Part shown: positions 19,617 to 29,957 of the stretch, in pieces | Position numbering within the stretch: position 1 is the first letter of the stretch | How the letters are laid out: every line of letters begins with the position of its first letter | From: Falciphora oryzae | Taxonomy: Eukaryota > Ascomycota > Sordariomycetes > Magnaporthales > Magnaporthaceae | Direction: 5' to 3' | NCBI GenBank assembly: GCA_000733355.1 | Contig: JNVV01000011.1 | Location: 548,679 to 612,678 of the forward strand | DNA: 64,000 nucleotides | Made by a program: the position numbers and the translations under genes | The notes under the pieces: generated by a model | What the model saw: only the letters and a program-made list of their open reading frames with translations | Database searches by the model: none | What the model was told of the DNA's origin: nothing

Positions 19617-21305
19617 TGTGCCGTTGATGCCGTCATTATAGTCGGCCTGACGTCTAACCACTTCCCTAGAGGGGAAGAAGCCTGCTTGCCTAGAAGCTCC
19701 GGAGCAAGGTTGGGATGTGAGTAAAATATGGCTCCCCCGAGCACATGCCGCTGGAGAGTCGAGCGGCCCACCCCGCTTATACCCAATCGGAGGCAAAGAA
19801 GAAATATGCCATTTCTCAGCCAGGAAGAAGATATGGATGTGGTGGACAAGGGGGAACAAGGCGGGGAAGGGGGAGAGAGTATGTACATAGAGGGATGGAG
19901 GGGAGGGGGTGAGAGGGGGCATCCCGGCCCCTCTCCGCATCATTCAGGCTTGCTCTTGAAACGCTAAGGCGAAGGCTGAGTTGCGATATTTGGGAAGCAA
20001 CCGTAAAAGTTCGGACGAGTTGGCCTGGTATGCGACCTGCCCGCTACATGGGAGTGCATTTCCCCCACACTTCTGAAATTGATGACTTTCCCCAAGGGAT
20101 TTACCCTTAAGCGGGGAGATATATGGCGGATGCTGATCCAATGAAGGGGGAAATATTGGAGATGGCGGACACTCTCTGGTCCGACACGGCAAGCCTGTGC
20201 AGGAAAATGCACCCGGTGGCGTCGTGGTTATCCTCACCGGTCATCATGTTCGTCGGCAACGTGGCGTTATTCGGGGATACGTCGTGACTTTCGGGAGAAT
20301 ATCGTGATTTTCGAGTTAACGGACAGAGGCAGTAGATCTTGCTGTGAGGAGCTCTCACACTGGGCTGTCCTTTGACCGGCGGAAGGAAACACCGGGTGTT
20401 GTCTTCGTGTCAGGGCCGGCCAGTGCACTACCCATCGTATCGCATCGCGAGGACCAACACGCCATCATGTGACAATCCCACAACCCAGGACAAACCTAAG
20501 GCTCCGCTGATTAGTGGCACTTGAAGAGCGGCAATCAGTAGTCGACACCAGGAAACCGATTGCCTTCGGGTCCAGGGCCAGCACCAGGGAATGTCGGCTA
20601 GACAAGACGTGGGAGCCGTAGAACTTGTCATGTCCAGGGGTTCAGCCAACGGGGTAAAAGCTTGAATGGAATGCTTGGCAAGGGACGTGAGTAATCTAAT
20701 GCCGGTTGGGCTCAAACCTTAAAATCCTCCTTGCGAGCCTAGGCCTCGGCAAGGTGTGTCAAACAGCGGGAAAGCAAACCACGGGCCGGTGGCTGTGACA
20801 AGGAAAACGACCCTTCCCTCTGATAAAGACCAAAAGCCGTTACTCTCGGGTTGGGACATGATGACGACCATGGGGCTGAAGTGCAGCCAAAGCAGGCAAC
20901 CTGGTTGATCCAGGTTTAGTTAGTATGGTCATCGGCCTCGATGGCATCAAGGCGAGAAGCCAGGGACCAAAACACCAAGCTCGGAAATTTCACGCGGTAT
21001 GATTTAAGTTGCATATCCAGATACCTCGATGACACGTCAGAATTCATCTATAGATGCCTGTGTTGGTCTATCGGCTCGATAATGCCGAAACTGCGTGAAG
21101 ACGGGGTAGATGTGCATGCCAGATACCCAATATAGACAATATGAGGTGATATATAGGTTGGTCCCGTCCGTACAGTACGGCACTCTATCTATGTATCCTC
21201 GGGGATCGCAAGAGAGCGAGCATCCAGCACGGACTTGGATGCGAGGGGGTATCAGGAAAGCTTGGTGTGTCTTGGCGGGGTGGTTCGGAATGCGGCCCTT
21301 GCTCC
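19617..21305. other. Intergenic region without recognised gene
   Basis: About 1.7 kb between the rhodopsin-domain gene and the 3' end of glutathione reductase. Several short frames are open, but none shows codon use, splice structure or motifs I can support. Confidence 0.5.
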
Positions 21306-22920
21306 TTATTTCAGCGTGACCAGCTCTTCGGCACTGGTTGGGTGGATGGCGACACAATTGTCGAAGTCCTTCTTGGTGGCGCCCATTTTGACGGCAACGC
21401 CGAAGCCCTGCAGCATCTCTCCGCTGCCCGTGCCGACGATGTGCAACCCAACCACCTTCTCCTCGGGTCCCGCGCAGACGAGCTTGTACGCCGTCGGGCC
21501 CTTCTCCTCGGGCTCCATCATGGCATAGTACATTGCCGTGAAGCTCGTCTTGTACACTTTGATGTTCTCGGCCCCGTGCTTCTCGACTGCCTGTGGCTCC
21601 GTCAGCCCGATCGAGCCGACCTCGGGGTGCGCGAACACGACCGAGGGGATGTTGGAGTAGTCGAGCTTAAGGGCGCTGAACTGCTCGCCGCCGAACAGCC
21701 GATGCGACAGCCTGCGGCCTGCCGCGATGGCCACGGGCGTCAGCTCGACCTGGCCAGTGACATCGCCGAGCGCGTAGATGTTGTCTACGGATGTGTTCTG
21801 GAACTCATCCACAACTATGTGGCCTTTCTCGTCCAGCTTGACGCCCGCCTCTTCCAACCCAATTTTCTTGGTCAGCGGAGTCCGGCCGATGGCCCAGATG
21901 AGATGGTCCAGGCCCTCAACCCGGTTGTACCCGTCAACATCCTTGTAGTGCAGCGTCAGTTTGCCCGTCGCCTCGTCGCGTTCGACTCTGGTCTGGGATG
22001 ACTGCCTGTGCAAGTGCACGCCCAGGCGCTGGTACTCCTTGGTCACGACCTCCTGAATCATTGGGTCGAAGTGGCGCAGGAAGGTGTCGTGGCGGATGAA
22101 GAGATGCGTCTCAACACCGAGCGCGTTGAACATGCCCGCGAATTCTACCGCGATGTAGCCTGCACCCACGAGTGCGACCTTCTTTGGCAGGTCCTTGATA
22201 TCGAAGAAGCCATCGCTGTTGATTCCGAACTCGGCACCGGGGATGGGCGGGAAAGCTGTCGGCTCGCCGCCCACGGCAACCAGGATCTTCTTGGCCTTGA
22301 CTACAGCCTTGGTTCCGTCATCCAGAGTCACCTCGGCCTCGTTGCGGTTTAGGAGCCTGGCGTGGCCGTGGAGGTACTCGACCTTGTCGTTGGCAAGGTT
22401 GCGGTCGTAGATGCCGTTGAGGCGCTTGATGTAGGCGTCGCGCTTCTCCTTGAACGCCCGCCAGTTGAAGGGCGCCGTCTCCTGGACCGAGAAGCCGTAG
22501 CTCTTGGCCTGGTGAATAGTCTCGGCTATGGCGGCGGCGTTGAAGGTGACCTTCTTGGGCACGCATCTGCAAGGCGGCGAAGGCACGGCGGGGCGGGTCA
22601 GTTTCTTGCGAGGCCGCGAGAAGGCAGATGCGTCCAGGGAGAGCCTACCCGACGTTGACACAGGTTCCTCCTATCCTTCCGGCCTCGACAATCATGGCCT
22701 TGACACCAAACTTGGAGCTCGCCATGCGGGCCGAGGCAAGGCCGCCGCTGCCGCCGCCGATGACCAGGTAGTCGGTCTCTTTCGTCATGGGCGCCATCCT
22801 GGGAAAGCTTGCGGAGAGGTGTGTGGAGAGGTGTCTGGAGAGGTGGCCGAGCCTGGCGGATGCGGTCCTTGAGGCGCGGGCAGCCAAAGATGCTGTTCTG
22901 AAGGGGTGGAGAGCTTGCAT
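21306..22920 (-). CDS. glr1: Glutathione reductase (dual cytosolic/mitochondrial form)
   Basis: NADPH-dependent FAD flavoenzyme that regenerates GSH from GSSG. Two exons (22920-22649 and 22566-21306; intron GTAGGC...TTGCAG, 82 nt) give 510 residues. FAD motif [11 protein letters not shown]; redox-active cysteines C87 and C92 in [13 protein letters not shown], split by the intron right after G91. NADPH-binding fold [20 protein letters not shown]-contacting YALGDVTG; C-terminal dimer-interface motif HPTSAEE with catalytic-type His499 and Glu504. The first ~45 residues are Arg/Ser/Ala-rich with no acidic residues ([20 protein letters not shown]), a mitochondrial presequence. A second in-frame ATG at 22797 ([10 protein letters not shown]) would give a 469-residue cytosolic form, as yeast GLR1 does by leaky scanning. 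An ATG further upstream (23184) opens the same frame but adds no family-like sequence. Confidence 0.97.
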
Positions 22921-24016
22921 GTGGGATGGCAGGAGGGAGCTGAATCCAAGAGGAAGTGATGCGCCTGCGTGCTGGCCTATATAAGCGACCCGCTGTGTGG
23001 TTGTGCGGAGGGCCCGAAGTGTCTCAATGACGCAGGGCGCGGGGTACTGGGTTGGCTCGCTGTGCGCTAACGCAGCGGAACGCCACCCTCGGGATCCCCA
23101 GATTAACTTTGGCGAGCCTGTGCCAGCTCTGGAGCTTTCACTGAGTGCCAGGCAATGAGTAAGCGGCGCAGGGACTTTGCCCAAAGAGAGAGACTAACTA
23201 AACAACACAAGAGCCCAGTAGTCTGCGTTGTTATCAATCAAGAAGAAGGCGAGTTTGGGATTATTCATCCACACCGGTGCCGACCAAACCACTGACGCAA
23301 TAGGGATCTAGAATGAAGCCATTTACCTTGGGATAGTGTGCGGGTTTTTGTCAGCAACAACTTTTTTTTTTTGGCGGTTCACGGGATTTGCGATTTGGAA
23401 TCGGGCTGAAAGCCACCTCGTTTGGAGACTCGGGCTGACTGGACCCAGAGTCCCTGCCAGCCCCGCTGCTTGACAAATCCGACATTCGATGGATCCGGCG
23501 CCGATCGGCGAGAGCCAGGGCTGTCGGTGAATTACCTACATATGCAGTTCTCGTCTTGTCCTGTGCGGTCGGCGACGATGACAGTCCTCTCGGGTAGTCC
23601 CGAAAAGCACTCACGCATGTTAGCATGTGCCCAAGACGTGCAGCGCAGGTGACGCTTGTGCGCTGATTCGATGATCCGGAAGATGAACCGCGCGAGCGGG
23701 CTGTCATGGAATTCTTCTCGAACAAAGAAGTGGGGAGCAAAACTGTGCACGGTCTCTTGGCTGAAAAGAAGCCGCAGGGCCGGGAGTCTCGAAGCTTGAT
23801 CTCATCCTAACTCGACGGGAGCTGATCGATCTAGCAAACCAGATCGCGACAGCGTAAACACGGAATAGGGGGTGGTTTGGATAACACAAGCGATGCTGCC
23901 CCAAAAATGACACCGGCTTCTACTCTATCGGGCTAAGCCGACCGCCGCCAGCACTCACGAAAGGCCTGGCGACGAGGCCTCAGGGGCGTGCGTGGAGGTT
24001 CCGTAGCTTGACCATC
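22921..24016. other. Divergent promoter region of glutathione reductase and CCE1
   Basis: About 1.1 kb between two divergent genes. On the GLR1 side there is a TATA-like TATATAA near 22979-22985 and an AP-1-like site at 23156-23162. A poly-T run lies at about 23361-23372. No gene seen. Confidence 0.5.
23156..23162 (-). promoter_or_regulatory. Possible AP-1/Yap1-type site upstream of glutathione reductase
   Basis: TTACTCA on the minus strand, about 236 nt upstream of the GLR1 start, matches the degenerate fungal AP-1 consensus TKASTMA. Glutathione reductase is a known Yap1 target in yeasts. A 7-mer match occurs often by chance, so this is only a candidate. Confidence 0.3.
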
Positions 24017-25159
24017 ATGCCTCGCCCATTACTCGCCCGTGCCTTGCCGGCCCCCAACAAGCCGCTGTCGCTTGTCCAGCTTCAACAGCTCGCCCAGGCC
24101 TGCGGCCTCGCAAAGTCGGGCACCAAAAGCTACCTCGCCGCCCGCCTCGTTTCCGCCCTGTCAGCTCACAAGCCGGTCCCGCCGGGCGAACGCGTTCTCA
24201 GCATCGATATGGGCCTGCGTAATTTCGCCTTCTGCCACTTTGCCCTAGGGGGTGGCTCCGGAGATGCGCCCGCCACAACGGCACCGAAACGCCAGGGGAC
24301 TCGAGCGGGCGCCAAGAAACCCACCGCTTCCGGTGTATCAGCACCAACGCCATCGTCAAGCCTCACGGGCGGCTCCATGGAAAAACCCCCTGGCCCTGCG
24401 CTCACTCTCTACACGTGGGAGGTCCTCGACCTGACAGCGGTCGGCGCCAACGCCGACGTGCTGGACTACGGCTCCAAGGCGGGCCTGAGCGCCGTCGCAG
24501 TGGACATCGTGCAGCGACACCTCCTACTGCCGCCGCCACTACGGCCGACCCGCATATTGATCGAGCAGCAGCGCTACCGGTCCAACAGAGGCTCCTCAGT
24601 TCAAGAGTGGACGCTGCGCGTCAACGCGCTCGAGGCCATGCTGCACGCCGCCCTGGCCACCCTGCGCTGGCACGGGCTCTGGGACGGCGTCGTCGAGGCT
24701 GTCAACCCGCTCCGCTCGTCCGGCCACTTCTTCGGTTCTGCTGCTGCAGCCGGTGGCGAGGAAAAGGAGGGAAGTGCAGACGAGGGGAAGGCGCCCAAAG
24801 GGGGCAAGCGGATTCCAGCAAGGATGCTCAAGAAGATGAAGATTGACCTCCTGGGCGGCTGGATCTGTGGAGGCGGCGAGGGTGCGACTGGCGCGAGCGT
24901 AACTATAGGAAGCCGAGAGGCTGAGCGCACAGCGGCCGTATTCCGTCGAAAGTGGCGGCCAGTCAAAGAAGAAAAGAAGAGAAGGAGGACCAAGAACAGT
25001 CTTGATGATGATGGCACAAAAGAGCCCGAGGTGCAAGCCAAGAAGCTGGACGACCTCACGGATTGCGTCATACAAGGCGCTGCGTGGTCTAGCTGGCAGG
25101 ACATGAGAACAAAGCTTGCTCAAGACGGAACAAAGGAAATTCTTGAACAGCTCGTGTGA
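24017..25159 (+). CDS. cce1: Mitochondrial Holliday-junction resolvase (Cce1/Ydc2 family)
   Basis: Cuts four-way junctions in mitochondrial DNA, helping nucleoid segregation and recombination (family knowledge). Single exon, 380 residues. The N-terminus is basic and Pro/Ala-rich (MPRPLLARALPAPNKP), presequence-like. It leads into a SAP-type DNA-binding helix pair (LSLVQLQQLAQACGLAKSGT, then YLAARLVSAL, residues ~18-50). The RNase-H-like resolvase fold follows: first catalytic Asp64 in LSIDMGLRNFAF, Glu183 in RILIEQQRYRSNRG, and the C-terminal acidic pair D345/D349 in KKLDDLTDC. The spacing of that pair equals the D226/D230 pair of fission yeast Ydc2. Low-complexity insertions (about residues 75-130 and 240-270) make it longer than the yeast enzymes. 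The start at 24017 is the first ATG in frame. Confidence 0.93.
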   Translation: MPRPLLARALPAPNKPLSLVQLQQLAQACGLAKSGTKSYLAARLVSALSAHKPVPPGERVLSIDMGLRNFAFCHFALGGGSGDAPATTAPKRQGTRAGAKKPTASGVSAPTPSSSLTGGSMEKPPGPALTLYTWEVLDLTAVGANADVLDYGSKAGLSAVAVDIVQRHLLLPPPLRPTRILIEQQRYRSNRGSSVQEWTLRVNALEAMLHAALATLRWHGLWDGVVEAVNPLRSSGHFFGSAAAAGGEEKEGSADEGKAPKGGKRIPARMLKKMKIDLLGGWICGGGEGATGASVTIGSREAERTAAVFRRKWRPVKEEKKRRRTKNSLDDDGTKEPEVQAKKLDDLTDCVIQGAAWSSWQDMRTKLAQDGTKEILEQLV

Positions 25160-25523
25160 AATCAAAGACCACAGCGAGCGTTTTTACGGATATTGGTAGA
25201 TGGCGCGTTTACATCATTTATGATACCCGAACCTTTCGCCATAAGCTCAGCCGCGTTAAATAGTTCACTGCCTGATAGATAGGCCTAACATAGATTTGTA
25301 TGGTATTCGACTATATTCTCCGTATACATCGCATCGAATAAAGTCACGCCGCCGCATCGGAAAGAGTAAATATCAGGTAGCGTTTCAGCTAATAGTATCT
25401 GGTAAAGCCGGAGAGTGGTAAGATATGAGACGGACAATTTATCAACACAAATGATAGGTAGTAATATCTTCTATGAACGGATATCCGCTCAGCTGAACAT
25501 GCCTCCCACAAAACATAATCCGT
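25160..25523. other. Short convergent intergenic region (CCE1 / RecQ)
   Basis: About 360 nt of AT-richer sequence that must hold both 3' UTRs. No gene. Confidence 0.5.
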
Positions 25524-27273
25524 TCAGTCATATTCGTCCTGGTATCCGTCATACCTGCCCTCCTCCCGCTGCGTGCTCACGTACTCCTCACTCGCGAGCC
25601 CAAGTCTCATCCTCTCCCTCAAGCCTTGAGGATCCTTGTGCCAATCGCAGGCAAAGTCGCATGCCGGCGGCGTGTCCTCTCCGAAATACCTACACAGCGC
25701 CGCGTGCCGACATCCGCTGGTACCCTCGCAGTAGGCTACGAGGCTCTGGAAGCTCTGGATGCGGGCCGCCCTGTTCCCAGCGGATGACGAACCAGAGCCG
25801 TCGCCACGAGCCAGAAGACTCAAGGTGCGGTCGCGGTCCTCGCGGCTATAGTATAGGAAACAGTACGAGGCCCTGCCGTCGCGGCCCGCCCGACCCGCCT
25901 CCTGGTAGTAGCCCTCAAAGGACTTTGGAAGGCGCCAGTGGACGACGAAGCGCACGTTGTCCTTGTCGATGCCCATTCCGAACGCCGTCGTGGCCACGAT
26001 GACGTCGTAGCCGGGCTTGCCAGCGATCCAGCGAGCCAACGTCGCCTCCTTAGTCTCCTTGGTTAACTTTGCGTGGAAGGGCTGCGCGCCTATCCCTTCC
26101 TCGCGCAATGCCGCGGCCAGCGACTCGCACTCACCCCGGCTGATGGTGTAGATAATGCCAGAAACACCATCGAAGCGCTCGCCGAGCGCGTCCAACTCCT
26201 GCCGCCGCTCACCCTCCTTCCTGCGCTCATGCACGTCCCGAAGCCAGGTGACGAAGTTGTCGAAGCGGTCGTTCGCCTCGTCACTGGTAAAACGGACCTC
26301 GATGTGGAGGTTTGGGCGATGCGCTGTGGTGGAAAAGGTCTTCAGCCTGTCCGGATCGCTGCCCCCCAGAAGACCCAGTGTAGCCAAGACGTCGCGGCGG
26401 ACTTGCTCGTTAGCGGTTGCCGTAAGGCACATGATGGGTACATCCGGGAACGCCTCGCGGAACCAAGAAAGGCGCTTAAAATCCTTTCGGAAGTCATGAC
26501 CCCACTCAGAAATGCAATGAGCCTCATCGACGGCGACGCGGGCCAACTCTTTCTGTTCGTCCACTAACTGGAGCTTCTTGCGGAAGTTCTCGGTTGAGCA
26601 GAGCTCCGGCGTTACGTAGAGCAACCTGGTCCGGGGATGGCCGGATGCGAGGTCCCGGTAGATATGGTCCTTCTCCTCCTGGGGAGTGTTGCTGTTCAGC
26701 GTCCTAGCATCTACGTTGGCGGCCTTGAGTGCCTCGACCTGGTTCATCTGTAGGTAGTTGGTTGGTTCAGCGGCGCTGCCACCAAATCGAACCATACAAG
26801 TAGGGGTACGTTGCGGCGGGTTTTAACTTCAGGGCACATACCATAAGACTGAGTAGCGGAGATACCACAATAGTGACTATCATATCACGCGGGAAGGGCT
26901 GTCAGTTGCAATTGTCAAGCGACAGCTGTGATCGCTCTGTTCCGAAACCAGGACGCGGAGCGGTACTTACTCCCCTGGTCTATCACCGCCGGAAGCTGGA
27001 AGCACAGGCTTTTCCCGAAGGAGGTGGCGGCCTGGACAAAGACATCATGCCTCTCTAGTGCGGCCACTATGATTTCTCTCTGAAAGGGTCTTCAGCGTCA
27101 CATGCACCAGATGTCAACATCCGCATGGCCCACAAAGACGCCATGGCAGGCAGGTAGGCAGACAGAGAGGCGGGCGGCGATTCCGTCGGGTACCTGAAGG
27201 CTTGTTTGTTGAATTGACGCTTTAGCGTGAAATCAATATCGGTGCAAGAGCCCGTCCTTGCGAGGGGAGCCAT
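25524..27273 (-). CDS. Short RecQ-family ATP-dependent DNA helicase
   Basis: 3'-5' DNA helicase of the RecQ type. Four exons (27273-27194, 27077-26971, 26876-26842, 26747-25524) close in phase to 481 residues. Motif 0/I: FTLKRQFNKQAFREIIVAAL then AATSFGKSLCFQLPA (Walker A Lys49). Motif Ia: TIVVSPLLSLM. Motif II: AVDEAHCISEWGHDFR (DEAH at 148-151). Motif III: CLTATAN. Motif V: TTAFGMGIDKDNVRFVVHW. Motif VI: YYQEAGRAGRDG. The RecQ zinc module is YCEG...CRHAALCRYFGE, ending ACDFACDWHKD, with His at the position after CDW where Cys is common. The protein ends soon after, with no winged-helix (RQC) or HRDC domain, so it is a minimal RecQ, far shorter than QDE-3/Sgs1. Exon 3 is only 35 nt. A nuclear genome-maintenance role is inferred. 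Confidence 0.92.
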
Positions 27274-29957
27274 GGCGGGAGTCTGCCGACGAATGCGCCT
27301 CTCACATCCGCCCAAACCATCAGATGCACAGGCGGCCGTGTTCGTGTGCTCGCTGTGCTTGACTCCAAGGGAGCGGAGTGCAGAGACTCGGGTTCGTCGC
27401 AGTGGTGCTCGGGCCAGATGACGCATGCATATTGTTCGGATGCAAGCAGACGGTCCCTTGGTGGGGAGGTTGCCTGGAGGCTCTCGTGAGTTCTTCGGCC
27501 CCAAGTATCGAAGGCGGATGGAAGGCGCGACTGGGCCCGTCCCATCAACTGTCGTCCTCGTGCCCTCCCAACTCGGCTGTCTCCATGATCTGCCTCAAGT
27601 CTCCGAGACTCCACACCACTCACGCAGCCGATCCACATACATCCTGCGGTGCTTAGTCAAGTGCATGGGGGACTCAGTCCACGTGATAGGCCCGCTCAGA
27701 TAAATCCGGGTGCTTGGAGCAGCAGCGAGAAACAGAAACGAGAGAAACAAAACATGGGCGGCAGGGTCCTTGTTTCGCCAGCCTGTTTCAGAGCCGCCCT
27801 TTGGCGATGGATTGGTCTCTGCATGTTTGTCTGCGTGGATTGTTCGAGCAGTCGCGCAAATTGCTCGAAATTGTCACGGCGGCTTTTTGGCGGCCTGGCT
27901 AACAGCTTAGGGATCTCCTCTGAACTCGTCGGCCGCTCTAGAGCGATCCGTCTCTCCGACTCTCCATCGACGATGCGCAGCGGTTTCGTTGACATCACAG
28001 ATTGGGGGGCGCTGCACGCATTGAGGCTCTGTGGCCCGGGAACCCTTGCGCCGTCGGCTGCTGACAACGAGCGTGTAATAAAAGCCATCAAAAACGGCAA
28101 TGTCGATGTGATTCGACCACGGGCGACACGCCTACTCGTGCGCTGTTTGGTGTATATTTTCTGTACCAACAACATCGACAAGCTTCCGAGTTCCGGTGTT
28201 GGCCTAAGTGTCCGACTGGTTTCCCCGCACAGGGAGGCTGAAGGATAAGGGGAATGCTTGTTCGCGCCGTCACGCCCATCGTGCGAGCAAATCAACAGCG
28301 GCAGACCCGAGCATGGTCGACTGGGCATTCTGGGAGTGCAAGGGCCGTCCATGGCGCTCGACCCGCGACGCGACACCTAGCTGCAAGGCTTGACGTTGCG
28401 AGGCCAGAGACGACAACGGCCCCCAGGCGACCAACAGAAACAGGCGAGCTTGCGAGGGGCTTCTCTCCTGGCCAGGGGCAACACATGTCCAGACGTGCCA
28501 GAGCACGGATCTGTCCTACGTAGGACAGACAGCTGTTAGTCGGTGTGCAGCAACAGCCTGCCCGGGAGCGGCGGAGCGAGCGCCGTGCAGGCGGTGATGG
28601 CATCAGACTTGGTCCACCGCGCGGCACGTCGTTGCCAGTTCTCGGTTCCTTGCAGGTGTGCGGCACGCTAAGGGGTCCAGGAGTCGTCCAGTCGCCGAAC
28701 TGCAGCAGCACCTAGTCTAGTCTGGTGGCGACAGCGGCATCCCCACTTTTGCAGTCGAGCGGCGTTGCCGCATACCCACGCTGGCCGGACGTGCTTCGCC
28801 CGCCCATTTGGGGTTCCCTGTTGCACATACCGCTCGCTGCCCGCCGGGGTCTGGCATACAGCGTCGAATCATGGACCGGCGCTGGCCAGGCGGGCCCAGA
28901 CGGCTGGAGCGTCCACCAAAAAGGAGGGAGGCCGACTAACCCCTTTTTTCGCTTGGCGCCCTAGCTTCAGCACCGCTCGCGCAGCTCCCCTGCGACCGCC
29001 AGTTCCCAGACGGATTTGATCACAAGAGGCGAGAAGGGGAAGGATGGAGAATAATAAAATAGAAAAAAGAAAAGAAATGATAATAACGGGGGGTTAGCTA
29101 AAACGGTTACGACAAAGCGCACAGGAGATTTTCCTGGCTTGCGAGGCTGCAGAGTTTTGTTTGTTTCAATATTCCTTCCTTTTTTGCTGCCCATCTTTAT
29201 TTTTCATTCTTTGATTTTACAACCCGCCTTTCTTGGCGAGCCCAAGTACTGTGTAGCATCGTGACCGTTGCTTCTTTTCTTTTTGGCATTCTACATTTTG
29301 AGTTGGCCGCCTTGGCGAGCCTGTTGGATTTCAATCTCGCTCCAGTTCAGCACACCCACTGTGATGCAGCAAGACGTCCACTGCAGAGCCTGCCGCAGCC
29401 ACCGCTGACCCCATCCACCATTGCCTTGGTGCACGCCGGGCGGACGCTCCGACCCGCACATTTCAACGCTCAAGCAGGTGCTTGGAACTGAGCGGGCGCC
29501 CAGTGAACCCGACACTGCATTCGAGGTCGGCTGCACCAGACATTCACCGTCCTCAACTCCGTCCCGGCCCAGGCAAACAACAAAGCCAATTCCTGACCCG
29601 ACATCGTCTGCCCGCCTGGTGCAGCCCTCCAGTCCCTACTGCCACCCGCTCGCCCTCCTCCATGCCATGACGATCTCGCGAGTTTTATCCAGCGTCAGAC
29701 CGCACACGGTTCAATTGTCCTAAATCCACCGGCTCGCCGGCTTTTTGGCAATACCACATAATTCCTATTCCTGCTCCCCGCCGCGCCTCCGTTCGAAAAC
29801 GGCAGAGCTTCAGAAAACCTCATCACCGAAACAAACCCTCTCTACTCGTCTCGGCTTCGCGTCATCGTCCTCCCTACCCCCCAACACCCATCAAGGGCTC
29901 GCCCATCCAGCGCCCGGGAGTTGGCCATAGACAGACCCGACCTCACGATCCTCAGAC
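27274..29957. other. Long divergent intergenic region (RecQ / SOG2)
   Basis: About 2.7 kb, GC-rich, between two divergent genes. It contains a perfect 20-bp palindrome (28511-28530). The last ~500 nt before SOG2 are C/T-rich with many CCC and TCC, typical of a long 5' leader. A 199-codon frame (27649-28248) lacks any recognisable protein features. Confidence 0.5.
28511..28530. repeat. Perfect 20-bp palindrome
   Basis: TCTGTCCTACGTAGGACAGA equals its own reverse complement. It sits alone in the RecQ-SOG2 spacer, about 1.24 kb from the RecQ start and 1.43 kb from the SOG2 start. It could be a dimeric regulator site; the factor is unknown. Confidence 0.9.

Noticed and set aside
22921..23184. 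Upstream start for glutathione reductase at 23184
   Set aside because: The extension is in frame but adds an unusual 88-residue segment with no family match; the ATG at 22920 starts a good presequence.
27649..28248. 199-codon plus-strand frame in the RecQ-SOG2 spacer
   Set aside because: No recognisable domain, no splice support and composition unlike the neighbouring genes; treated as chance.
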